Shown: positions 1 through 6,605, counted from the first letter of the stretch. The stretch: 6,864 nt of DNA from Lachnospiraceae bacterium (GCA_017958585.1 JAGDCK010000122.1:1-6864), one strand, 5' to 3'. The notes: a model not told the origin generated them from the sequence alone. Made by a program: numbers and translations.

Positions 1-414
1 GGAGTTTTGGGCGGAAAGTTCGGAACACTTGCAGTACTCATATATGTGGTACTTGGAGCAATAGGGCTACCCGTTTTTGCAAACTTCACAGGAGGCATGG
101 GGATTTTGCTTGGAAATACAGGCGGATACATCATCGGTTTTATAGCAACTGCTCTCATAATGTGGCTTTTTGAGACTCTCTTCGGACATAAAAACATGGT
201 CCTTGCAATCAGTTCACTCCTTGGTCTAATTGCCTGCTACGCCATAGGAACCGCATGGTTTATGTTTGTATACACCAAAAATGTGGGCCCCGAATCCCTG
301 GCTACAGTCCTTTCATGGTGCGTTATTCCCTTTATCATCCCTGATATCATAAAGATCGCCCTGGCACTTGTGATCGGCGAGAGATTAAGGAAAGTCATCA
401 ACAAAATGAATTAA
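1..414 (+). CDS. bioY: BioY family biotin transporter S component (5' truncated by window edge)
   Basis: Substrate-binding membrane (S) component of an energy-coupling factor transporter for biotin. The reading frame is open to the first base, so about 137 C-terminal residues are visible; BioY proteins are usually about 180-200 residues, so roughly the first 45-60 are off the window. The family signature is clear: GLPVFANFTGG followed by GILLGNTGGYIIGF, close to the usual GLPVF..FsGG.g.LlGPTGGY.lGF; the usual Pro before TGGY is Asn here. About four hydrophobic helices remain, with a short charged tail (GERLRKVINKMN). A TTG at position 7 lies in the middle of a conserved region and is not the real start. 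No EcfA/EcfT genes are visible, so the protein may use a shared energising module or act alone; this is not decidable here. A DUF1284 gene follows after 18 nt in the same frame. The family call is firm; specificity for biotin comes from family knowledge. Confidence 0.9.
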   Translation, partial: GVLGGKFGTLAVLIYVVLGAIGLPVFANFTGGMGILLGNTGGYIIGFIATALIMWLFETLFGHKNMVLAISSLLGLIACYAIGTAWFMFVYTKNVGPESLATVLSWCVIPFIIPDIIKIALALVIGERLRKVINKMN

Positions 415-432
415 GTTTTACATCATAAACCT

Positions 433-882
433 ATGGAAAAAAACTTTGATAAAACAGTACTGAATATCAGACCTCACCACCTGCTCTGCACCGTGCTTTA
501 CACCGGAAACGGCTACAGCGCAGAATTTGTCAAAAATATGGATATGGTGACAGACCAATTAAAAAAGGGGGCATTGCTGAAAATAGCAACGTTCCCCGAT
601 ATTATTTGCACTCACTGCCCAAACCGTACAGGAGACGGCTGTTGTCTGTTGGACACGGAAAGTCAAAAAGACATGAAGATCGGATCTCTTGACAGCGCCG
701 TGGTAAATGAGTTCAACATTGAACTGAATTCAAAAATTTATGATTCCGGGGAGCTTTTTAACTATATAAAAGAAAATATCACTCCGGAATTTTTTGACCT
801 TTGCTGCGGCTCCTGCAGATGGAAAAAAGCAGGGCTTTGCAGCTTTGAAGATTATATGAAAAGAATAGATGACTTTATTTGA
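433..882 (+). CDS. DUF1284 domain cysteine-rich protein, putative metal or Fe-S binding
   Basis: 149-residue soluble protein of the DUF1284 family; its biochemical function is unknown. The N-terminal signature NIRPHHLLC (residues 11-19) and the following GNGYSAEFVKNM are typical of the family. It has nine cysteines besides no signal peptide or membrane segment. They form two clusters with the same spacing, C59-x2-C62-x7-C70 (with C71 adjacent) and C125-x2-C128-x7-C136 (with C124 adjacent), and C19 sits beside the RPHH motif. This suggests binding of iron-sulfur clusters or zinc; that is inference. ATG at 433 is the only good start before the conserved RPHH. It has no recognisable Shine-Dalgarno site, so translation probably depends on ribosomes finishing bioY, 18 nt upstream and in the same frame. 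The pairing with bioY hints at a link to biotin uptake or use, but nothing in the sequence proves it. Confidence 0.85.
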   Translation: MEKNFDKTVLNIRPHHLLCTVLYTGNGYSAEFVKNMDMVTDQLKKGALLKIATFPDIICTHCPNRTGDGCCLLDTESQKDMKIGSLDSAVVNEFNIELNSKIYDSGELFNYIKENITPEFFDLCCGSCRWKKAGLCSFEDYMKRIDDFI

Positions 883-889
883 TCACTGT

Positions 890-969
890 TTTATTTGGTC
901 ATGGGCCGTTTCAATTTAGTCATTTAACCTCATTTTGACTAAATTGAATGTGATGATGACTAAATTAAA
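890..969. repeat. Nested inverted repeat with four phased ATTTRGTCAT copies
   Basis: The inner arms 910-922 and 936-948 form a perfect 13-bp inverted repeat (TTCAATTTAGTCA and its complement) around a 13-nt centre. Outer arms 893-902 and 956-965 repeat the same core, matching at 9 of 10 positions with one G-U-type mismatch. On each side the outer copy is exactly 21 bp from the inner one (893 to 914, and 936 to 957). The cluster lies between the convergent ends of the DUF1284 gene and msrC, where no promoter is expected. It could be an RNA stem, a multi-site protein-binding region, or a remnant of a small element or lost gene. It has neither the GC-rich stem nor the clean U-tract of an intrinsic terminator. 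Confidence 0.75.
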
Positions 970-1005
970 ATACGCAGGACCACATTTGTGATCCTGCGTA
1001 TTTTT
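967..1005. terminator. Bidirectional intrinsic terminator between convergent genes
   Basis: A stem of TACGCAGGA (971-979) pairs with TCCTGCGTA (992-1000). After one mismatch it continues with three further inner pairs around a short ATTT loop. AAAA on the left and TTTTT on the right extend the stem and give a U-tract on either strand, so the site can end the bioY-DUF1284 transcript from one side and the msrC transcript from the other. The msrC stop codon overlaps its right edge. Confidence 0.9.
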
Positions 1006-1459
1006 ATCTTAATATTTCCTCTAAGGCTTTTACAAATGCTTCAAGACCTTCTTTATCATCCTCGTCAAATCTTCCCTTAAGGGGGCTGTCGATATCGAGG
1101 ACTCCCATGACTTTTCCGTTTGCATCGTGCATGGGCACCACGATCTCGGAGTTTGATGCGCTGTCGCATGCGATATGTCCCGGAAATTCATGGACATCCT
1201 TTACTAACTGTGTCTCATCCTTTAATGCCGCCGTACCGCAGACTCCCTTTCCGAAATCTATCTTTGTGCAGGCAACTTTCCCCTGAAAGGGACCAAGTAA
1301 CAGTTTATTATCTCTTACCAGATAAAAACCTGCCCAGTTTAAGTCCTCCATGGAATCAAAAATCAGGGCGGAGGCGTTTGAAAGATTGGTGATATCATAT
1401 TCAACGCCGTCACATATGGCCTTTAACTGTTCTGTCATCATATTGTAATCTGTTTTCAT
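1004..1459 (-). CDS. msrC: Free methionine-(R)-sulfoxide reductase, GAF domain (MsrC/YebR type)
   Basis: Cytoplasmic repair enzyme that reduces free L-methionine-(R)-sulfoxide to methionine, normally with thioredoxin-type electron donors. The 151-residue product is one GAF domain, slightly shorter than the E. coli protein (about 165). Diagnostic stretches are NWAGFYL (41-47), GPFQGKVACTKI (56-67), GKGVCGTA (70-77), DVHEFPGHIACDSASNSEIVVP (88-109) and GVLDIDSP (119-126). The three family cysteines are present as C64, C74 and C98, with the same 10- and 24-residue spacing as C84, C94 and C118 of E. coli MsrC, so the enzyme should be active. ATG at 1459 is preceded by AAAGGA (1471-1476) at 11 nt. 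The gene follows the lipoprotein gene on the same strand after 79 nt containing a hairpin. I see no convincing promoter of its own, so it may depend on read-through. Transcription ends at the shared terminator next to its stop codon. Confidence 0.93.
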   Translation of the reverse strand: MKTDYNMMTEQLKAICDGVEYDITNLSNASALIFDSMEDLNWAGFYLVRDNKLLLGPFQGKVACTKIDFGKGVCGTAALKDETQLVKDVHEFPGHIACDSASNSEIVVPMHDANGKVMGVLDIDSPLKGRFDEDDKEGLEAFVKALEEILR

Positions 1460-1500
1460 ATCCTGAACATCCTTTTATAAAAAATTCTGATTAAATAATT

Positions 1501-1530
1501 AACGGTCCTTCATATACTCGAAGGACCGTT
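1501..1530 (-). terminator. Hairpin after the lipoprotein gene, probable weak terminator
   Basis: AACGGTCCTTC (1501-1511) pairs perfectly with GAAGGACCGTT (1520-1530), an 11-bp stem with an 8-nt loop. On the minus strand it begins 8 nt after the lipoprotein stop codon, is preceded by a T-rich stretch, and is followed by AATTATTTAAT, an interrupted rather than solid U-tract. It probably terminates or attenuates lipoprotein transcription and may let some transcription through to msrC. It could instead act as a 3' stabilising stem. Confidence 0.65.
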
Positions 1531-1538
1531 TAAAAAAG

Positions 1539-2045
1539 CTATTTTTCGTAGATCACGAATGCGTATTCACCGTTACCTCCGGTGGAACCTTTTCCGCTCC
1601 AGGCGCTGTCTACCACATACAAAACCGTCTCCGAATCGATGGGTTCTATGACGCCGTCCTTTACTTTGACATTAACCGGCTCTGCAAATTCCCCGTTTTC
1701 TTTTAAAACGTATGCATTCACGTTCATCTTTGTAGGCTTTACTTCAAATGTGAGGATAATCTCTCCCGGATTTTCCAGATAACGGTGTCTCTCATATGCA
1801 AATGTGGGCTCCGCACCGTCTGCCACTGTGGAAGAAACCGTGCCATCACCGTTGTCCAGATTCCACTCGTAGCTTTTTGCCCTCTCGCTTAAGCTTTCGC
1901 CATCCTTTGATGTCACGCTCATAATGGGCGGTTCCGTGGATTTAAATGAGGCAAGCGCGCTGTCAGAGGCATTTTGCCCGCATGCTGTAAATGTAAGCAA
2001 AGAAAACACCGATAAAACACAAATCAAAAAACCGTATTTTTTCAA
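1539..2045 (-). CDS. Predicted small lipoprotein of unknown function
   Basis: A 168-residue exported lipoprotein by prediction; the function is not recognised. The preferred start is TTG at 2045, because it has an ideal GGAGG (2054-2058) 8 nt upstream and gives a compact signal peptide: two lysines, a hydrophobic core (GFLICVLSVFSLL) and the lipobox FTAC followed by Gly. Signal peptidase II would cut before the lipobox Cys (residue 22 from the TTG). An in-frame ATG at 2060 would add five residues, but it overlaps the Shine-Dalgarno sequence itself and is poorly supported. The mature part of about 147 residues looks like a secreted beta-rich domain. It starts with a flexible Ser/Ala-rich linker, then a YEWNLDNGDGTVSS segment, alternating hydrophobic strands, and a GNGEYAFVIYEK end. 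From memory this recalls the external domains of some BlaR1/anti-sigma-type sensors, but that is a weak resemblance. It follows carB with a 118-nt gap containing a candidate promoter. Confidence 0.8.
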   Translation of the reverse strand: MKKYGFLICVLSVFSLLTFTACGQNASDSALASFKSTEPPIMSVTSKDGESLSERAKSYEWNLDNGDGTVSSTVADGAEPTFAYERHRYLENPGEIILTFEVKPTKMNVNAYVLKENGEFAEPVNVKVKDGVIEPIDSETVLYVVDSAWSGKGSTGGNGEYAFVIYEK

Positions 2046-2052
2046 GCTGTGT

Positions 2053-2058
2053 CCCTCC
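2053..2058 (-). promoter_or_regulatory. Shine-Dalgarno site that selects the TTG start of the lipoprotein gene
   Basis: On the minus strand GGAGGG lies 7-8 nt before the TTG at 2045. The alternative ATG at 2060 overlaps this same sequence (ATGGAGGG), and has only a poorly spaced AGGA just ahead of it. The site therefore favours TTG as the true start. Confidence 0.75.
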
Positions 2059-2134
2059 ATATCCTGCTGCCTTTGTTATAAAACAAGACAGAATAATATG
2101 ACCGTCTCTTAGTCCGATTACATGCTACGCACTC

Positions 2135-2163
2135 ATTATATCACAGAAAACGGTTTTTGGACA
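2135..2163 (-). promoter_or_regulatory. Candidate extended -10 promoter for the lipoprotein gene
   Basis: On the minus strand a perfect TATAAT (2135-2140) is preceded by TGA, giving an extended TGN-TATAAT -10. At 17 bp upstream lies TGTCCA (2158-2163), a poor -35 matching 3 of 6 positions, as is usual for extended -10 promoters. The element begins directly after the carB stop codon, and transcription would start near 2128, leaving a leader of about 80 nt. That leader contains a TTGTT-N4-AACAA palindrome at 2073-2086, of uncertain meaning. Confidence 0.6.
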
Positions 2164-5100
2164 TTAAATCTTTGCAATATCCACCAAATGCAGTGCATCG
2201 CTTGCATTTTCCAGGGATGTTACCAAAGCTCTGGCCGTATCCATTGCCGTTATGACATTGATACCTGTCTCGATGGCTGTCCTACGGATGATGAATCCGT
2301 CCCTTGACTTGTCTCTTCCCTGGGTAGGTGTATCGATCACAAGGTCGATCTTGTGTCCAAGGAGAAGGTCCATAACAGTAGGCGACTCCTGGGAGATCTT
2401 GTTGACTTTTCTGGCCTTTACACCGGCCTCTGTAAGAGCCCTTGCGGTACTTCTGGTGGCATAGATGGTGTAACCTAATTTTTCGAATCTGCGGCCGATC
2501 TCAATAGCCTCGCCCTTGTCGGCATCCTTTACGGTGATGATGATATTTTTGTATTTGGGAAGATGAACTCCCGCTCCCATAAATGCCTTGTACAGTGCCT
2601 CATGGAAGGTCTTTGAGATACCGAGGCATTCGCCTGTTGACTTCATCTCGGGACCAAGGCTTATCTCTGCTCCCCTTATCTTTTCAAAGGAGAAGACAGG
2701 CATCTTTATGGCATAATACTCTGCTTCCTTCTGAAGACCGGGCTCGTAGCCAAGCTCTCTAATGGTCTTTCCGAGGATAACCTCTGTTGCAAGATCCACA
2801 ATGGGGATTCCCGTAACCTTGCTGATATAGGGAACCGTTCTGGAGGATCTGGGATTAACCTCGATTACATATACATCCTCGCCGATAGCGATGAACTGGA
2901 TATTGATAAGACCCTTTACATGAAGTACCTTTGCAAGGCGTCTTGTGTACTCTGTGATCTTGTCCTTTACGAGTTTTCCTATGGTGTGTGCAGGATATAC
3001 GGAAATTGAGTCTCCGGAATGCACACCGGTCCTCTCGATATGCTCCATGATACCGGGGATCAGGATGTCGGTACCGTCGCATACGGCATCAACCTCCACC
3101 TCTTTACCCTGGAGATATTTGTCTACAAGGATGGGATGATCCTGGGCATATGTGTTGATGATAGCCATGAATTCCTCGATCTCTTTGTCTGAGATTGCTA
3201 TCTGCATACCCTGTCCGCCAAGCACGTAGGAAGGGCGCACGAGCACGGGGTATCCAAGGCGGTTTGCAACTTCCTTTGCCTCCTCAGCGGTATAAACCGT
3301 TCCACCTGCTGCACGGGGAATGTTGGTCTCCTCCAGGATCTTGTCAAAGAGTTCTCTGTCCTCTGCGGCATCCACGTCCTCTGCTTTTGTTCCAAGGATG
3401 GGAACTCCCATCTCCATGAGAGCCTGAGTAAGCTTGATCGCGGTCTGTCCGCCAAACTGAACCACGGCACCGTCGGGATGCTCGATATTAACTATAGATT
3501 CCACATCCTCTGCGGTAAGGGGCTCGAAATAGAGCTTGTCCGCTATATCGAAGTCGGTACTTACAGTCTCAGGGTTATTGTTTATAATGATGGTCTCATA
3601 TCCTGCCTTTGAAAATGCCCATGTGGCATGTACGGAGCAGAAGTCAAACTCGATACCCTGTCCGATGCGGAAGGGGCCGGATACGAGAACCAGGACTTTC
3701 TTTCTGTCGCTTGTCCTCTTTGCCTCGCACTCTCCTCCGTATACGGAATAGTAATAAGGAGTTGAAGCCGCAAACTCTGCAGCACAGGTATCAACCATTT
3801 TGTATACGGCTTCAATGCCGTTGTCGTAGCGAAGTTTCTTGATCTCCTTCTCGCTCTTTCCTGAGAGTCTTGCGATCACGTTGTCGGGAAACTCCAGTCT
3901 CTTTGCCTCTTTTAAGAGCTCCACTGTGATCTCTTCGCTCTCAAGTCTCTTTTCCATCTCAGTGAGGATGGCGATCTTGTCCACAAACCACAGATCGATC
4001 TTGGTGATGTCTGTGATGGTCTTTTCATCAATGCCCTTCCTCAAAGCCTCAGCGATGACAAAAATTCTCTGATCATCCACCACTTTCATTCTCTCTAAGA
4101 GTTCTTCCTTTGACAGATGTGAAAAATCATAGCTTCTAAGGCAATCCACATGCTGTTCAAGGCTTCGAAGCGCCTTCATGAGGGCGCCCTCGAAATTGTT
4201 TGCGATACTCATTACCTCACCGGTAGCCTTCATCTGGGTGGTGAGGGTGCGCTTTGCGGTGATGAATTTATCAAAAGGAAGCCTGGGTATCTTTACTACG
4301 CAGTAGTCGAGAGCAGGCTCAAATGATGCATAGGTCTTTTTTGTGATGGCATTTTTGATCTCATCCAAGGTGTAACCAAGGGCGATCTTTGCGGCAACCT
4401 TTGCGATGGGGTAACCTGTTGCCTTTGAGGCAAGATCCGATGAACGGCTAACTCTGGGGTTAACCTCGATAACGCAGTACTCGAAGCTTGTGGGGTGAAG
4501 TGCAAACTGGACGTTACAGCCTCCCGTGATCTCAAGCTCATCTATTATCTTTAATGCAGATGTACGAAGCATCTGATACTCTTTGTCGGAAAGTGTCTGT
4601 GAAGGTGCAACTACGATACTGTCTCCGGTGTGTACACCAACGGGGTCGATGTTTTCCATGTTGCAGACGGTGATGCAGTTTCCGAGGCTGTCTCGCATAA
4701 CCTCGTACTCGATCTCCTTCCATCCTGCGATACATCTCTCCACCAGTACCTGACCTAATCTGGAAAGTCTGAGTCCGTTGTCCAGAATCTCCTCAAGTTC
4801 AGCCTGATTGTGGGCGATACCGCCGCCGCTTCCTCCAAGGGTATATGCGGGACGAAGTACCACGGGGTAACCGATACTATCCGTAAATTCAACGCCTTCC
4901 TTTACGGATTCAACCACCTGGCTGGCAGCAACGGGCTCACCGATCCTCTCCATGAGGTCCTTGAATTCCTGACGTCCCTCGGCATTTCTGATGGTGGCAG
5001 CCGTGGTTCCAAGGAGCTTTACATTGTGGGAAGCAAGAAAACCTGACTCCTCAAGCTCCATACCGAGATTAAGTCCTGCCTGACCTCCAAGGGTAGGAAG

Positions 5101-5358
5101 GATGCTGTCGGGCTTTTCTGTCTCAATGATCTGCTCTAAAACCTTAACTGTAAGAGGCTCTATATAAACCTTGTCAGCCACGTTTTTGTCGGTCATGATG
5201 GTGGCAGGGTTTGAGTTAACAAGCACTACCTCAACGCCCTCTTCCTTTAAGGAGCGGCATTCCTGGGTTCCTGCGTAGTCAAACTCAGCAGCCTGTCCGA
5301 TGACAATGGGACCGGAACCGATTACCATTACTTTTTTTACATTTGGATTCTTAGGCAT
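2164..5358 (-). CDS. carB: Carbamoyl phosphate synthetase large subunit
   Basis: Large synthetase subunit: with ammonia delivered from CarA it makes carbamoyl phosphate from bicarbonate and two ATP, for pyrimidine and arginine synthesis. At 1064 residues it is full length (E. coli 1073). Order of parts: first pre-ATP-grasp and ATP-grasp half (about 1-400, carboxyphosphate synthesis), helical oligomerisation segment (about 401-550), second ATP-grasp half (about 551-930, carbamate phosphorylation), and C-terminal MGS-like allosteric domain (about 931-1064). Motifs seen include GSGPIVIGQAAEFDYAG (14-30), R129, R169, LGGSGGG (174-180), Q284, E298/N300/R302, and their second-half counterparts LGGQGMQIA (713-721), Q821 and E833/N835/R837. 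The effector domain keeps T968, T971 and VNK (985-987). One oddity is V559 in the second-half loop VSGPFRIGQG, where Gly is usual. ATG at 5358 has AGGGAGG 8 nt upstream and overlaps the carA stop (ATGCCTAA). No clear intrinsic terminator follows. Confidence 0.98.
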   Translation of the reverse strand: MPKNPNVKKVMVIGSGPIVIGQAAEFDYAGTQECRSLKEEGVEVVLVNSNPATIMTDKNVADKVYIEPLTVKVLEQIIETEKPDSILPTLGGQAGLNLGMELEESGFLASHNVKLLGTTAATIRNAEGRQEFKDLMERIGEPVAASQVVESVKEGVEFTDSIGYPVVLRPAYTLGGSGGGIAHNQAELEEILDNGLRLSRLGQVLVERCIAGWKEIEYEVMRDSLGNCITVCNMENIDPVGVHTGDSIVVAPSQTLSDKEYQMLRTSALKIIDELEITGGCNVQFALHPTSFEYCVIEVNPRVSRSSDLASKATGYPIAKVAAKIALGYTLDEIKNAITKKTYASFEPALDYCVVKIPRLPFDKFITAKRTLTTQMKATGEVMSIANNFEGALMKALRSLEQHVDCLRSYDFSHLSKEELLERMKVVDDQRIFVIAEALRKGIDEKTITDITKIDLWFVDKIAILTEMEKRLESEEITVELLKEAKRLEFPDNVIARLSGKSEKEIKKLRYDNGIEAVYKMVDTCAAEFAASTPYYYSVYGGECEAKRTSDRKKVLVLVSGPFRIGQGIEFDFCSVHATWAFSKAGYETIIINNNPETVSTDFDIADKLYFEPLTAEDVESIVNIEHPDGAVVQFGGQTAIKLTQALMEMGVPILGTKAEDVDAAEDRELFDKILEETNIPRAAGGTVYTAEEAKEVANRLGYPVLVRPSYVLGGQGMQIAISDKEIEEFMAIINTYAQDHPILVDKYLQGKEVEVDAVCDGTDILIPGIMEHIERTGVHSGDSISVYPAHTIGKLVKDKITEYTRRLAKVLHVKGLINIQFIAIGEDVYVIEVNPRSSRTVPYISKVTGIPIVDLATEVILGKTIRELGYEPGLQKEAEYYAIKMPVFSFEKIRGAEISLGPEMKSTGECLGISKTFHEALYKAFMGAGVHLPKYKNIIITVKDADKGEAIEIGRRFEKLGYTIYATRSTARALTEAGVKARKVNKISQESPTVMDLLLGHKIDLVIDTPTQGRDKSRDGFIIRRTAIETGINVITAMDTARALVTSLENASDALHLVDIAKI

Positions 5359-6550
5359 TTATGGTTCCTCCCTTCATCATTTCTATAAATCTGTCGAAGA
5401 GGTATCCCGAATCCTGAGGTCCGGGGCAGCTCTCCGGATGGAATTGAACAGTGAAAATGTTCTTTCCCACATATTTTAAGCCTTCGTTTGTTCCGTCGTT
5501 TACATTTTCAAACGCGGGAACTGCGATGTTCGCATCAAGCTTGTCCGTGTCAACCACATAACCGTGATTCTGTGAGGAGATGTATACTCTTCCGGTGGCA
5601 AGATCTTTTACCGGATGATTTCCTCCACGGTGTCCGTATTTTAATTTATGTGTATCCGCACCTGTTGCAAGAGCCATGAGCTGATGTCCAAGGCAGATTG
5701 CAAAGATGGGGATCTCTGTATCATAGAGTTTTTTGATCTCATCTATAATTGTTCCGCAGTCCTTCGGGTCTCCGGGGCCGTTTGAAAGCATGATGCCGTC
5801 GGGGTTTGATGCTATTATCTCAGCGGCAGGAGTCCTGGCGGGGTAAACCGTTACCTCACATCCTCTTGCAGCGAGACTGTCTGCAATATTTCTCTTTGCG
5901 CCAAAATCGAGAAGCGCCACCTTTAATCCCTTGCCGTTTAACTCTTTTACAAGAGCAGGTCTCTTCTCCCTCTCGCCTCTCTCATAGGCTTCTTTATCGA
6001 ATCGTGCCATGCCTGACAAAGGTCCGTTATCGGAAAGATCCTTCGCCGGCTCCACAACATATTTTTCATCACAAGTAACCTTGTCAACCACATTTCCGGT
6101 TGTATAGGCTTTTAATTTTGGAAGCACTTCTTCCTCAAATTTAAAATTTTCATTGGTGGTAATCATTCCGTTCATGGTACCCTTTTCACGAAGAATACGT
6201 GTAAGAGCTCTGGTATCGATACCTGAGATACCCGGAATATCATTCTCGACTAAGAATTCCTGAATTGTTAGATCACATCTGAAATTACTGGGAATACGTG
6301 ACAATTCCCTGACAATAAATCCGTCCGGCCAAGCCTTGCCTGACTCCATATCCTCACGACAGATTCCATAATTACCAATAAGGGGATACGTCATACATAC
6401 GGCCTGTCCTGCATAGGATGGGTCGGTCAGCACTTCCAAGTATCCGGCCATTGAGGTGTTAAAAACTATTTCGCTGACAATTTCTTTATCGGCACCTATG
6501 TGGGTACCTTCAAAAACTGTCCCGTCTTCCAAGATCAAAAAAGCTTTCAT
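5351..6550 (-). CDS. carA: Carbamoyl phosphate synthetase small (glutamine amidotransferase) subunit
   Basis: Small subunit that hydrolyses glutamine and channels ammonia to CarB; cytoplasmic heterodimer partner. The 399 residues consist of the CarA N-terminal domain (about 1-155; FNTSMAGYLEVLTDPSYAGQ, GIDTRALTR) and a class I glutamine amidotransferase domain (about 209-390). The amidotransferase triad is intact: C286 in FAICLGHQ, H371 and E373 in QFHPES. GIMLSNGPGDP (252-262) and FGAKRNI (216-222) are also typical. The linker between the domains is about 17-20 residues longer than in E. coli CarA (382 residues) and is highly charged (around EAYERGEREKRP, 188-199). ATG at 6550 is preceded by overlapping AAAGGA and GGAAGG sites (6557-6565). 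carB starts 8 nt before the carA stop, so the two are translationally coupled in the usual 1:1 operon. A strong promoter lies about 20-30 nt upstream. Confidence 0.98.
   Translation of the reverse strand: MKAFLILEDGTVFEGTHIGADKEIVSEIVFNTSMAGYLEVLTDPSYAGQAVCMTYPLIGNYGICREDMESGKAWPDGFIVRELSRIPSNFRCDLTIQEFLVENDIPGISGIDTRALTRILREKGTMNGMITTNENFKFEEEVLPKLKAYTTGNVVDKVTCDEKYVVEPAKDLSDNGPLSGMARFDKEAYERGEREKRPALVKELNGKGLKVALLDFGAKRNIADSLAARGCEVTVYPARTPAAEIIASNPDGIMLSNGPGDPKDCGTIIDEIKKLYDTEIPIFAICLGHQLMALATGADTHKLKYGHRGGNHPVKDLATGRVYISSQNHGYVVDTDKLDANIAVPAFENVNDGTNEGLKYVGKNIFTVQFHPESCPGPQDSGYLFDRFIEMMKGGTINA
5367..5373 (-). promoter_or_regulatory. carB Shine-Dalgarno site inside the carA 3' end
   Basis: AGGGAGG on the minus strand lies 8 nt before the carB ATG and within the last codons of carA (Met-Lys-Gly-Gly). 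This strong site, together with the 8-nt stop/start overlap, should keep the two subunits in balanced supply. Confidence 0.85.
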
Positions 6551-6576
6551 CCGCTACCTTCCTTTCAAATCGACCC

Positions 6577-6605
6577 ATTATAACACAAATTAAAATCATA
6601 AACAA
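6577..6605 (-). promoter_or_regulatory. carAB promoter with extended -10
   Basis: On the minus strand there is a perfect TATAAT (6577-6582) preceded by TGT, an extended TGN-TATAAT. A weak -35, TTGTTT (6600-6605), sits at the optimal 17-bp spacing. Transcription should start near 6570, giving a leader of only about 20 nt, which has room for the ribosome site but not for an attenuator or riboswitch. Confidence 0.8.

Noticed and set aside
910..948. Inner inverted repeat as a second intrinsic terminator
   Set aside because: The arms are AT-rich, the 13-nt centre is large and no T-run follows; a proper terminator already exists at 967-1005.
890..969. CRISPR array
   Set aside because: The repeated units are only about 10 bp, change orientation and are separated by very short spacers; no cas gene is present.
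1120..1392. Open frame of 90 codons on the + strand opposite msrC
   Set aside because: It lies entirely antisense to a well-supported enzyme gene, has Arg/Pro/Leu-rich shadow composition and no family signature.
2073..2086. TTGTT-N4-AACAA palindrome in the lipoprotein leader as an operator
   Set aside because: It is short, AT-rich and lies within a transcribed leader; chance occurrence cannot be excluded, so it is mentioned only with the promoter.
2122..2307. Short + strand frame starting in the carB-lipoprotein gap
   Set aside because: Most of it is antisense to the carB 3' end, and the ATG has no good ribosome site; the gap is better explained as a promoter on the minus strand.
3195..3470. 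Open frames on both strands within carB, including about 75-90 codons at 3195-3419 (+) and 3198-3470 (-)
   Set aside because: They overlap conserved carB sequence in other frames and show low-complexity shadow translations without ribosome sites.
5806..6078. Open frame of 90 codons on the + strand opposite carA
   Set aside because: It is antisense to the conserved CarA amidotransferase domain and gives no recognisable protein.
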